NCBI GenBank assembly: GCA_019090845.1
Contig: JAHRVD010000157.1
Span: 1-6,458 of the forward strand
Direction: 5' to 3'
DNA: 6,458 bases
Source of the DNA: Marinosulfonomonas sp.
Lineage (GTDB): Bacteria; Pseudomonadota; Alphaproteobacteria; Rhodobacterales; Rhodobacteraceae
The notes beneath the pieces were generated by a model, which ran no database searches, was not told where the DNA came from, and was given only the letters and a program-made list of their open reading frames with translations. The position numbers and the translations under genes were made by a program. Positions 1-5,865 of the stretch are shown here, piece by piece; the first letter of the stretch is position 1, and the number at the start of each line of letters is the position of its first letter.

Positions 1-232
1 CGCGCGCGATTTTGCCAACCGGATCAACATCGGCATGATAGGTATCAACGTGCCAATCCCAGTGCCGCTGGCCTATCACACGTTTGGCGGCTGGAAAAAG
101 TCGGGCTTTGGCGATCTGAACCAGCATGGAACAGACAGCTTTAAGTTCTACACACGGACCAAAACCATCACCGCGCGCTGGCCTTCTGGCCTGAAAGAAG
201 GCGGCGAGTTCCACTTCAAGGCGATGGATTAA
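1..232 (+). CDS. mmsA: Methylmalonate-semialdehyde dehydrogenase (CoA-acylating), C-terminal part
   Basis: This is the 3' end of a gene that starts outside the window. 76 codons are visible, read from base 2, ending in TAA at 230-232. The enzyme oxidises methylmalonate semialdehyde (or malonate semialdehyde) with NAD+ and CoA to propionyl-CoA (or acetyl-CoA) in the cytoplasm, the last part of valine catabolism and of related routes. The visible residues match the conserved C-terminus of the ALDH6 (MmsA/IolA) family: ARDFANRINIGMIGINVPIP, then a GDLNQHG stretch and FYTRTKTIT-ARW, where ordinary aldehyde dehydrogenases have different sequence. The catalytic cysteine and the NAD-binding part lie upstream and cannot be checked. 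The tail after ARW (about 16 residues, ending KAMD) is a modest extension. The gene converges on the dctPQM operon and is separated from it by 112 bases of structured DNA, so the two are transcribed independently. Confidence 0.93.
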   Translation, partial: ARDFANRINIGMIGINVPIPVPLAYHTFGGWKKSGFGDLNQHGTDSFKFYTRTKTITARWPSGLKEGGEFHFKAMD

Positions 233-241
233 TCTAACACA

Positions 242-306
242 GGGCAGCGTCTGATCCGCGGGTGGGCGTATAGCGCCCGTCCATGGGGGCGGATCGGGCG
301 CTGCCC
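242..306 (+). other. Long nested stem-loop in the mmsA 3' untranslated region
   Basis: Bases 242-259 pair with 289-306 as one continuous 18-bp stem, with two G-U wobbles (250/298 and 252/296). A smaller 5-bp hairpin (264-268 with 274-278) lies inside the loop. The wobbles would become C-A mismatches in a minus-strand transcript, so the structure suits RNA read from mmsA better than RNA read from dctM. It begins 9 bases after the mmsA stop codon. Bases 302-306 are shared with the next hairpin (302-327), so the two folds exclude each other. A role in termination or in protecting the mRNA 3' end is inference. Confidence 0.5.
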
Positions 307-327
307 GGGCCACTTGTGGCCCGGGCA
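302..327. terminator. Bidirectional terminator-like hairpin between mmsA and dctM
   Basis: A perfect 12-bp inverted repeat, TGCCCGGGCCAC (302-313) and its complement (316-327), with only two bases between the arms; in practice this is an 11-bp stem with a 4-base loop. It lies between the converging ends of mmsA (stop at 232) and dctM (stop at 345), where a shared terminator is expected. Neither side has a proper T-run: the plus side continues AAGAACTTATCT and the minus side is GC-rich. Termination could therefore be Rho-assisted, or the hairpin may mainly stabilise 3' ends. Confidence 0.55.
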
Positions 328-344
328 AAGAACTTATCTAAACA

Positions 345-1719
345 TCATTTCGTTATAATCTCCGGCCCCATGAAATAGGTCGGCAGGAACGTCGAGATCA
401 CCGGGATATAGGTGACCATAATCAGGAAAACGAACAGGATTGCCAGAAACGGCAGTGCGGCGCGCACAACGGCCATCATCGGCATCCCCGCCACACCCGA
501 GGTTACGAACAGGTTCAGCCCCACGGGCGGCGTTATCATTCCGATTTCCATGTTCACCACCATGATGATGCCCAGATGGATCGGATCAATCCCCAATTCA
601 ATCGCGATCGGGAACACCAGCGGGGCGACGATCACGATCAGGCCAGACGGCTCCATGAACTGCCCGCCGATCAGCAGGATCACGTTGACGATCACAAGGA
701 ACATCACGGCGCCAAAGCCGACTTCAAGCATTGAGGCGGCGATCATCTGCGGGATCTGCTCATCTGTCAGAACATGCTTCAGGATCAATGCGTTGGCGAT
801 GATGAACATCAGCATCACCGTCAGCTTTCCGGCCTCAAACAGCGTGTCGCGGGTATCGCGGTGGAAAAATACCGTCAGCGCGCTCCAGGGACGTGACAGG
901 AAACTAATATTAGCCTCGCCCGGCGCCGTCGCCAGCGGTCCCATGTCGCGGTAAACGAATGAGGCAATGAAGAATGCGTAAACCGCGGCGACGGCTGCTG
1001 CCTCGGTTGGGGTAAAGATACCGCCGTAAATACCACCCAGAATAATAACGATCAGAAACAGGCCAGCCCGCGTCGCGCCCTGATTTCAGAACCTCTTCCC
1101 AACCCTGCCACTCGCCTTTGGGCAGGTTGCGCATCCGGGCGATCACGTAGATCGTCGTCATCAGCATAAAGCCCGCCAGCATACCCGGAATGACCCCAGC
1201 CAGAAACATCCGCCCGACCGACACATCCGTTGCCGAGGCATAGACCACCATGACGATTGAGGGCGGTATCAGAATGCCAAGCGTGCCCGCGGTGCAGATC
1301 ACCCCGGCGGCGAATTCCTTGGTATAGCCGACCTGACGCATGCCCGCGATCACGATCGAACCGATCGCCACAACTGTTGCAGGAGATGAGCCTGACAAAG
1401 CCGCAAACAGCATACAGGCAAACACCCCGGCAATCGCCAGCCCGCCCGGCAGGTGGCCAACGCAGGCAATCGAGAACCGGATGATCCGGCTGGCAACGCC
1501 CCCCGTCGACATAAATGCGGATGCGAGAATAAAGAACGGAACAGCCAGCAGCGTATAATGCCCGGCCATCGCCTGATACATCGACTGCGCAATCGAGGCG
1601 AGCGATGTGTCCGAATAGGCCAGCAGGAAGATCATCGACGACAGGCCAAGCGACACGGCGATTGGCACCCCGATCAGCAATAGGACGATCACCATGGTGA
1701 AAAGAATGACTACGGTCAT
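345..1719 (-). pseudogene. dctM: TRAP transporter large permease DctM, split by a frameshift
   Basis: Large membrane subunit of a TRAP transporter, which carries the solute through the inner membrane with Na+. The gene is in two frames. Bases 1719 to about 1063 encode the first half (about 219 residues from ATG at 1717-1719), and 1061 to 348 encode the second (about 238 residues, TGA at 345-347). If repaired, the product is about 457 residues, normal for the family. The first half has the start MTVVILFTMVIVLLLIGVPI, the Na+/substrate motif GSSPATVVAIGS and GTLGILIPPS. The second has GGIYGGIFTPTEAA right after the break, then GGQFMEPSGL and IGMITPPVGLNLF, the matching second-repeat motifs. Read without correction, translation continues about 50 residues of unrelated sequence (from PVSDRYYSGW) and stops near 910. 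The GAGG ribosome site lies inside the end of dctQ, with 4 bases between the genes. Both halves are well conserved, so this is either a recent mutation or a sequencing/assembly error. Confidence 0.85.
1062..1088 (-). other. Frameshift interval within dctM
   Basis: The upstream frame reads sensibly to GRDAGW (TGG at 1063-1065). The downstream frame reads sensibly from LFLIVIILGG (CTG at 1059-1061). The downstream frame meets a TGA at 1086-1088 if followed backwards, so the indel must lie between these limits. One extra base or two missing bases would restore the frame. From memory the family has a tryptophan, one small residue, then a leucine (W-A/G-L) here, which favours two bases lost next to TGG-CCTG. 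An alternative is one extra A in CTGAAATCA, giving NQGATRAGLFLIV. There is no long homopolymer and no obvious slippery heptamer. Confidence 0.75.
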
Positions 1720-1723
1720 ATGC

Positions 1724-2413
1724 TCAATCCTCGCGGTTCAGGGCTGCGGCGTCTTGGACCGCTTCTTCGGCCTCATGGCTGACGATCAGGCTTTCCTGAT
1801 CACCGCGCCAGATTGACATCGTGGCCTGCATCAGGCGAAACAGCATCAAAAGCGCGGCTACCGGCAGCATGGCGTAGGGAATAACGCGGGGAAGTTTTTC
1901 GTATTCATCGCCGTAATTTATAAGATCCTCAAGAAACCGGAACATGCCAAGCATCGGCACCTGATCGGTTTCGTAAAATGCACGGTCCCGCACACCTTCG
2001 GTGAATCCAAGCGGAAACCAGCGCCCGTCGGTCGGCTGCAAGGCCGCGAACGGCGCCCAATAATCCCACGCCCCCTTGGCCAGCAAAAACGCATAAATCA
2101 GGCAGCACGCGGCCGCGATAAGCCCAAAAACCCTGCGCCCAGCCGGTGAAAAAATGTTGGTCACCGCATCAACACCCAGATGCGAGGTGATTTTGAAACC
2201 ATAGCTGATGCCAAACAGAACCAGCCACGCGAACAGGATCAGCGTGACTTCCAGCCCCCAGATAAGCGAGCTATCAAAGCCGTAGCGCATGATAACATTG
2301 ACGAAAGTCACCAGCGTCATCAGCCCCATCAGGACGGCAATCGCTGTTTCTTCGAATGAATGGACAACGCGGCCAAATGGTGTTTTTGGCGTAAAGCGCG
2401 TGTTTCCCGACAT
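1724..2413 (-). CDS. dctQ: TRAP transporter small permease DctQ
   Basis: Small membrane subunit of the TRAP transporter, 229 residues; it pairs with DctM to form the membrane complex that receives substrate from DctP. Hydrophobic segments are at about residues 22-41, 50-73, 93-113 and 178-197, the usual four helices. Family marks are NVIMRYGF (39-46) and E55 followed by LILFAWLVLFG in the second helix. The loop between helices 3 and 4 (about 118-176) is longer than in the smallest DctQ proteins and contains WFPLGFTEGVRDRAFYETDQ and FLEDLINYG. As I recall this insertion is typical of DctQ in Rhodobacteraceae, so it is a clade form and not an anomaly. The start is set by a strong GGGAGGGG site (2421-2428) 7 bases before ATG. 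Its stop lies 4 bases before the dctM ATG, so translation is probably coupled. Expression relative to dctP is likely lowered by the hairpin just upstream. Confidence 0.93.
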   Translation of the reverse strand: MSGNTRFTPKTPFGRVVHSFEETAIAVLMGLMTLVTFVNVIMRYGFDSSLIWGLEVTLILFAWLVLFGISYGFKITSHLGVDAVTNIFSPAGRRVFGLIAAACCLIYAFLLAKGAWDYWAPFAALQPTDGRWFPLGFTEGVRDRAFYETDQVPMLGMFRFLEDLINYGDEYEKLPRVIPYAMLPVAALLMLFRLMQATMSIWRGDQESLIVSHEAEEAVQDAAALNRED

Positions 2414-2435
2414 GCTCTTTCCCCTCCCTGATCGA

Positions 2436-2465
2436 AAAATGGCCCGACGTATGCCGGGCCATTTT
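2436..2465 (-). terminator. Attenuator-type hairpin between dctP and dctQ
   Basis: An 11-bp perfect stem, AAAATGGCCCG (2436-2446) paired with 2455-2465, closes an 8-base loop. Read on the minus strand, the 3' arm ends in TTTT and is followed by one more T, which is the form of an intrinsic terminator. It starts 17 bases after the dctP stop codon and ends before the dctQ ribosome site at 2421-2428. Its place inside the operon suggests partial termination or mRNA 3' end protection, giving much more of the periplasmic protein than of the membrane subunits. This arrangement is common in binding-protein-dependent transport operons; the degree of readthrough cannot be judged from sequence. Confidence 0.75.
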
Positions 2466-2482
2466 GATTTTAAATCGGCACC

Positions 2483-3484
2483 TTACATGGACGCGTTGAT
2501 CTCTTGTGCTGCGGCAATGTTATCGGCACCAACGTCGGCCTCAAACTTGCTCCAGACCGGCTTCATCGCATCAACCCACGCTTGGCGGGCAGCGGCGTCA
2601 AGCTCGTGGATCACGCCACCTGCATCCAGAATGGACTGTCGGGCGGACTCGTTCACAGCAAATGCTTCACCGTTACGGGCAACCGTTACTTCGCGCAGGA
2701 TCGTTGTCAGCTGATCGCGAACCGGAGCATCCAGACCTTCCCACCAGTCCACAGACGTCACCACAAGATAGTCAACAATACCGTGGTTGGTTTCAGTCAC
2801 ACCATCCTGAACTTCAAAGAACTTTTTGCCGTAGATATTGGACCAGGTGTTTTCCTGACCATCCACAACGCCGGTTTGCAGCGCACCGTAAACTTCGGAA
2901 AACGCCATTGGCTGCGCCGAGGCGCCGATCGCTTCCATTTGTGCAATCAGCACGTCAGACGGCTGAACCCGAAATTTCAGGCCCGTAGCATCGCCCGGAG
3001 CAAGCAGCGGCTTGTTGGCCGAGAATTGCTTTAGCCCATTGTGCCAGAATTCCAGCCCAAGCAAGCCGCGACGCGTCATCGAGGCCTTCATTGCTGTGCC
3101 GGTTTCAGATGTCTGGAACGCGTCCACAGCTTCGATGTTCTTGAACATGAACGGCAGGTCAAAGATGCGGAACTGTTTGGTAAACGCTTCGAATTTAGAC
3201 AGCGACGGGGCGGCCAACTGAACGTCGCCGTTCAGCAGCGCTTCCAGTACCAGATTGTCATTATAAAGTGTCGAGTTCGGGAACACTTCGACGCAAGCGA
3301 CACCGTTCATTTCAGCGTTCACACGTTCCATGAACAAGGCCGCAGCGATGCCTTTGGGGTGTTTATCCACATTTGTGGCGTGGCTGAACTTGATGACAAT
3401 TTCGCCAGCATCACAACTGGCCATTGCTGATGTCGCACCCAGCATCAGGGCGGCGGTGGTCGCCGCAACGGTTAAGATTTTCAT
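2483..3484 (-). CDS. dctP: TRAP transporter periplasmic solute-binding protein DctP (C4-dicarboxylate type)
   Basis: Periplasmic receptor of the TRAP transporter, 333 residues. A signal peptide is clear: MKIL, a hydrophobic stretch, then cleavage probably after AMA at residues 21-23. The mature protein begins SCDAGEIVIKFSHATN, the usual first strand of the DctP family. Other family marks are FPNSTLYND (68-76), GDVQLAAPS (86-94), FRIFDLPFMF (105-114), LGLEFWHNG (142-150), GLKFRVQPSD (168-177, where R172 fits the conserved arginine that binds the substrate carboxylate), and GALQTGVVDGQENTWSNIY (200-218), with N212 and W214 in the pocket region. These resemble the C4-dicarboxylate (succinate/malate/fumarate) DctP group, but related proteins bind other acids, so the substrate is inference. 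A GGGAGG ribosome site lies 8 bases before ATG. It is the first gene of the dctPQM operon, and a hairpin follows its stop. Confidence 0.95.
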   Translation of the reverse strand: MKILTVAATTAALMLGATSAMASCDAGEIVIKFSHATNVDKHPKGIAAALFMERVNAEMNGVACVEVFPNSTLYNDNLVLEALLNGDVQLAAPSLSKFEAFTKQFRIFDLPFMFKNIEAVDAFQTSETGTAMKASMTRRGLLGLEFWHNGLKQFSANKPLLAPGDATGLKFRVQPSDVLIAQMEAIGASAQPMAFSEVYGALQTGVVDGQENTWSNIYGKKFFEVQDGVTETNHGIVDYLVVTSVDWWEGLDAPVRDQLTTILREVTVARNGEAFAVNESARQSILDAGGVIHELDAAARQAWVDAMKPVWSKFEADVGADNIAAAQEINASM

Positions 3485-3745
3485 ATTGGTATCCTCCCTC
3501 AGGTATTTACAAATTATTCATGCGCCCAACTGCGGGCGATGCCTGAAAGAAAACGAAATTGTTGCCCCCACGGCAAGCCTTTTGATGACCGGGACTGTAT
3601 TTTCAGCCTCTAAAACGCAATTTGCCCCGCATCAGGCCGAATTTTGGCTTTGTGCGATTGCCCGACGGCCCAAATACTCGCAATAAGAACCCACGGCCCA
3701 AATCCGGGTTCACCAGCTTTATTGCCAAAAATGGGCCCCTTCCGA
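3485..3745. promoter_or_regulatory. Divergent spacer between dctP and the cytochrome P450 gene
   Basis: 261 bases without a convincing gene. It must hold the promoter for dctPQM (minus) and probably the promoter for the P450 (plus). I see no strong -35/-10 pair for dctP. A short inverted repeat, CGCCC with GGGCG (6-base loop), lies in about 3523-3539. An 11-base direct repeat, ACGGCCCAAAT, occurs at 3665-3675 and 3693-3703, spaced 28 bases start to start. A TTTATT at about 3718-3723 lies 7 bases before the ATG at 3731 and could serve as a -10 for a leaderless or near-leaderless P450 mRNA, but this is weak. Confidence 0.4.
3665..3703. repeat. Pair of 11-base direct repeats upstream of the P450 gene
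   Basis: ACGGCCCAAAT is present at 3665-3675 and again at 3693-3703, a start-to-start distance of 28 bases (close to two and a half helical turns). Both copies lie 28-70 bases before the two candidate P450 ATG codons (3731 and 3746). They may be regulator sites or chance repetition; nothing in the sequence identifies a partner protein. Confidence 0.4.
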
Positions 3746-4948
3746 ATGATTTCCCTGTCCCAATCCCCCACCGACCCACAGTTTGTGCAAAACCCCTATT
3801 CGTTTTACGAGACGGCGCGCCAACGTGCCGGCGGGGTATTTCACTGGCAGGAATACGACATGCCCTGTGCCCTGTCTTATGGTGCAGTCTGGGCAATCCT
3901 TCGTGACCGGCGGTTCGGGCGCGAGGCCCCGCCAGATCAAACCACCCCGCACCCGGCGCATCAGGCGGATTTCTGGCGCATCGAGCAACACTCGATGCTG
4001 GAACTGGAACCGCCGCGCCATACACGTCTGCGTGGTCTGGTGTTGCGGGCGTTTACCTCGCGCCGGATCGGCGCACTTGGCCCCGAGATCGCGCAGATAG
4101 CGCACGATCTGCTGGACAATATTGACCCGGATGGATTTGACGTGATCGCAGATTATGCCACCCCGATCCCTGTCATCGTCATCGCCCGGCTTTTGGGCGT
4201 GCCCGAAAGCCACGCCGATCAGCTGCTGAAATGGTCGCACGCGATGGTCGGCATGTATCAGGCACGCCGCACCTACACCGATGAGGTGGCCGCCGCCACC
4301 GCCGCACGCGAGTTTTCACAATTTCTGACCGACGTCGTTGAATACCGCCGCCAACGTCCGGCGGATGATTTGATCACGCATTTGATTGCAGCCGAAGAGG
4401 ACGGCAATCGCCTGTCTCACCAAGAACTGATTACCACCTGTATCCTGCTGCTCAATGCAGGCCACGAGGCGACAGTTCACACGATCGGCAATGGCATAGC
4501 TGCACTGGTGCAATCTGCAAACGTGGCCGATGCGCTGGTGCCCGAACAGATTGACGCAACGGTTGATGAAATCCTGCGGTATGACCCGCCGCTGCACATG
4601 TTTCAAAGATGGGCCTATGAGGACGTCGAGCTTGGTCGCCACGTGATCCCGGCGGGCACCAAAGTTGCCTGTCTGCTAGGGGCGGCCAATCGCGATCCGG
4701 CCCGATGGAGCGCACCGGACAGGTTTGACCCGTTCCGCCCGGTCCAGACCCATGTCAGCTTTGGCGCAGGCGCGCATTTTTGCCTAGGCGCACCGCTGGC
4801 CCGGCTGGAAATGCGCACCGCACTGCCGATCCTGTTTCAGCGTTTCTCCGGCCTAACGATGGCCCAAACCCCAGCCTATTCAAACAATTACCACTTTCAC
4901 GGGTTGAATGAACTGCAGGTCAGAGCGGCAGCATCGTCGTCGATTTGA
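3746..4948 (+). CDS. Cytochrome P450 (bacterial soluble class)
   Basis: Heme-thiolate monooxygenase of 400 residues counted from ATG 3746, usual for soluble bacterial P450s; the substrate is unknown. Seen in order: the helix-C region EPPRHTRLRGLVLRAFT (88-104) with H92 and R96; helix I LLLNAGHEATVHTIGNG (234-250); helix K EILR (275-278), the ExxR motif; and the heme loop FGAGAHFCLG (339-348) with C346 as iron ligand. In helix I the usual acid-threonine pair (AGxET) reads E241-A242, with threonine one place later, so the oxygen-activation threonine is replaced; CYP107A1 (P450eryF) has a comparable alanine. No ferredoxin or ferredoxin reductase gene is in the window. The start is uncertain: ATG 3731 (405 residues) is also possible, and neither ATG has a good ribosome site. 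The frame is open back to TTG 3644, but those extra residues do not look like P450. The 3' end overlaps the convergent regulator by 29 bp. Confidence 0.95.
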   Translation: MISLSQSPTDPQFVQNPYSFYETARQRAGGVFHWQEYDMPCALSYGAVWAILRDRRFGREAPPDQTTPHPAHQADFWRIEQHSMLELEPPRHTRLRGLVLRAFTSRRIGALGPEIAQIAHDLLDNIDPDGFDVIADYATPIPVIVIARLLGVPESHADQLLKWSHAMVGMYQARRTYTDEVAAATAAREFSQFLTDVVEYRRQRPADDLITHLIAAEEDGNRLSHQELITTCILLLNAGHEATVHTIGNGIAALVQSANVADALVPEQIDATVDEILRYDPPLHMFQRWAYEDVELGRHVIPAGTKVACLLGAANRDPARWSAPDRFDPFRPVQTHVSFGAGAHFCLGAPLARLEMRTALPILFQRFSGLTMAQTPAYSNNYHFHGLNELQVRAAASSSI

Positions 4949-5381
4949 TCTGTTCCATCGACAGCAACGCCGTCACGTTATAAATCCGCACCTCGGAAAT
5001 AAGCGCCTGATAGAATTCGTCATAGGCGCGCGCATTGGCCACCCGCACTTTCAGGATATAATCGATCTCACCGGCCAGCCGGTGCGCCTCCATCACTTCG
5101 GGGCGATCGTTCAGTGCTTTCAGAAACGCTGCCTGCCAGTCGCCCTCATGTTCGCTGGTGCGAATAAGCACGAAAAAACATGCCTCAAACCCCAATGCCT
5201 CGGGGTCCAGAATGACGGTTTGCTGACCGATCACACCGGCGTCGCGCAGCTTGCGGATCCGGTTCCATACCGGCGTTTTGGAGGCACCGACCTTGCGCGC
5301 GATTTCGTCAAGCGACTGGCTGGCGTCGCGCTGCAGTTCTGCCAGTATCTTTCGATCCACGGCGTCAATACGAACAGACAT
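4920..5381 (-). CDS. Lrp/AsnC-family transcriptional regulator
   Basis: DNA-binding regulator of 153 residues, the usual size. The start (SVRIDAVDRKILAELQRDA) and the helix-turn-helix that follows (about 24-50, SLDEIARKVGASKTPVWNRI then RKLRDAGVI) match the AsnC-type N-terminal domain. Residues about 64-145 form the RAM (ligand-binding and oligomerisation) domain, with AHRLAGEIDYILKVRV (99-114) carrying the conserved glycine, and the typical ending SMEQIKSTTMLPL. Such proteins form dimers to octamers and often respond to amino acids; the effector here is unknown. A GAGGA ribosome site lies 7 bases before ATG. The gene is divergent from DUF2849-cysI across 178 bases, so it may regulate that sulfur operon and itself. 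Its stop lies inside the last codons of the P450 gene (29 bp overlap, tail to tail), with no room for a separate terminator. Confidence 0.95.
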   Translation of the reverse strand: MSVRIDAVDRKILAELQRDASQSLDEIARKVGASKTPVWNRIRKLRDAGVIGQQTVILDPEALGFEACFFVLIRTSEHEGDWQAAFLKALNDRPEVMEAHRLAGEIDYILKVRVANARAYDEFYQALISEVRIYNVTALLSMEQIKSTTMLPL

Positions 5382-5472
5382 TCTGATTTCCTCTGGCTTG
5401 TGGGATATTCATATCGCGCTGACGCCCACTTGGAACATTTGTCCTTATTTCTGACAGCACATAGCAACTAAC

Positions 5473-5487
5473 CAGAACAATGTTCTA
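5473..5487. promoter_or_regulatory. Candidate Lrp-type operator
   Basis: AGAACA-A-TGTTCT at 5474-5486 is a perfect 13-base palindrome. With one flanking base each side (CAGAACAATGTTCTA) it agrees with the E. coli Lrp consensus YAGHAWATTWTDCTR at 12 of 15 positions. It abuts a -10-like TATATT (5486-5491). The neighbouring divergent gene encodes an Lrp-family protein, so this is the natural candidate for its binding site. The protein's actual preference is unknown. Confidence 0.5.
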
Positions 5488-5489
5488 TA

Positions 5490-5501
5490 TTCAAGCTTGA
5501 A
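5490..5501. repeat. Second palindrome beside the candidate operator
   Basis: TTCAAGCTTGAA is a perfect 12-base palindrome. Its centre is about 15.5 bases from the centre of the palindrome at 5474-5486, that is, about one and a half helical turns. It would lie around the transcription start if TATATT at 5486-5491 is the -10. It could be a second regulator half-site or a chance palindrome. Confidence 0.4.
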
Positions 5502-5546
5502 ATTACAGAATCTCGACCTGCATAGATTTCCAACCGCCAGCCAAAC

Positions 5547-5551
5547 AGGAG
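5547..5551 (+). promoter_or_regulatory. Ribosome binding site fixing the DUF2849 start
   Basis: AGGAG, 8 bases before ATG 5560. It decides between this ATG and an in-frame ATG at 5497, which has no such site and would add 21 residues unlike the family. Confidence 0.75.
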
Positions 5552-5559
5552 CAGGCACA

Positions 5560-5865
5560 ATGAGCCGGACCTTCAAAGCCAAAGTCGTAACTGCCAACGC
5601 ATTGCTAAAGGGCGATGTGATCTATCTTTGCGCCGACGACAGCTGGAGCCGCGAGCACGCGCAGGCCGAGTTGATCCAGGACGAGGCACACGCCCAGATA
5701 CGGCTGTTATTTGGCGCAGCACAAGGCGACGTTGTCGGGGCCATGCTGGCGGATGCGCGCCCCGGTGCAAACGGACCAGAGCCGGTTCATTTCCGCGAGG
5801 CATTTCGCGCCAAAGGTCCGTCAAACTATTCCCACGGCAAGCAAGAGGCCGGCACAAATGTATAA
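5560..5865 (+). CDS. DUF2849 family protein of the sulfite reductase operon
   Basis: Small soluble protein of 101 residues, matching in full length the DUF2849 family that accompanies sulfite/nitrite reductase genes in alphaproteobacteria. Visible marks are KVVTANALLKGDVIYL (7-22), WSREHAQAEL, DEAHAQIRLL, and the strongly conserved end GPEPVHFREAFRAKGPSNYSHGKQ. Its biochemical role is not known; steady linkage with cysI suggests an accessory part in siroheme-dependent sulfite reduction, which is inference. The start at ATG 5560 is supported by AGGAG 8 bases upstream and by the family N-terminus (MSRTFKAKVV). Its last eight bases overlap the start of cysI (ATGTATAA), which implies translational coupling. 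In related genomes, as I recall, a siroheme synthase gene (cysG) often precedes it; here it is the first gene after the divergent regulator. Confidence 0.9.
   Translation: MSRTFKAKVVTANALLKGDVIYLCADDSWSREHAQAELIQDEAHAQIRLLFGAAQGDVVGAMLADARPGANGPEPVHFREAFRAKGPSNYSHGKQEAGTNV

Larger units (their letters stand above)
5382..5559. promoter_or_regulatory. Divergent promoter region of the Lrp-family gene and DUF2849-cysI
   Basis: 178 bases, more AT-rich than the genes. On the plus side a TATATT at 5486-5491 matches a sigma-70 -10 box at five of six positions, but no good -35 lies at the right distance, which would fit a regulated promoter; the leader to the DUF2849 start would be about 60 bases. 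On the minus side TTCCAA, 16 bases, then TATGAA is a weak candidate for the regulator's promoter. That -10 overlaps GATAT-TC-ATATC (5404-5415), a short inverted repeat 23 bases before the regulator's ATG. No open frame with family resemblance lies here. Confidence 0.5.

Noticed and set aside
345..944. Second half of dctM as an independent gene starting at ATG 944
   Set aside because: The homologous frame continues upstream of this ATG to the frameshift (LFLIVIILGG at 1061), so 944 is an internal methionine and not a start.
412..954. Plus-strand open frame of 180 codons opposite dctM
   Set aside because: Low-complexity, Ile/Thr/Arg-rich translation that mirrors the dctM codons; no ribosome site and no family resemblance.
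910..1062. Tail of the first dctM frame after the frameshift (about 50 residues from PVSDRYYSGW)
   Set aside because: Out-of-frame translation of conserved dctM sequence, not a real alternative C-terminus.
2504..3034. Plus-strand open frame of 176 codons opposite dctP
   Set aside because: Antisense to conserved DctP motifs; the translation has no recognisable domain.
3603..4025. Minus-strand open frame of 140 codons over the P450 5' end and upstream spacer
   Set aside because: Composition is that of a GC-rich shadow, with no ribosome site or domain. It would also put dctP at the end of a longer operon, with no support.
4908..5471. Plus-strand open frame of 187 codons opposite the Lrp-family gene
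   Set aside because: Antisense shadow; the minus strand gives a full-length, well-conserved Lrp/AsnC protein with a ribosome site.
5497..5559. N-terminal extension of DUF2849 from ATG 5497
   Set aside because: No ribosome site, sequence unlike the family, and it would run through the region with the candidate operator and promoter; ATG 5560 has AGGAG at good spacing.
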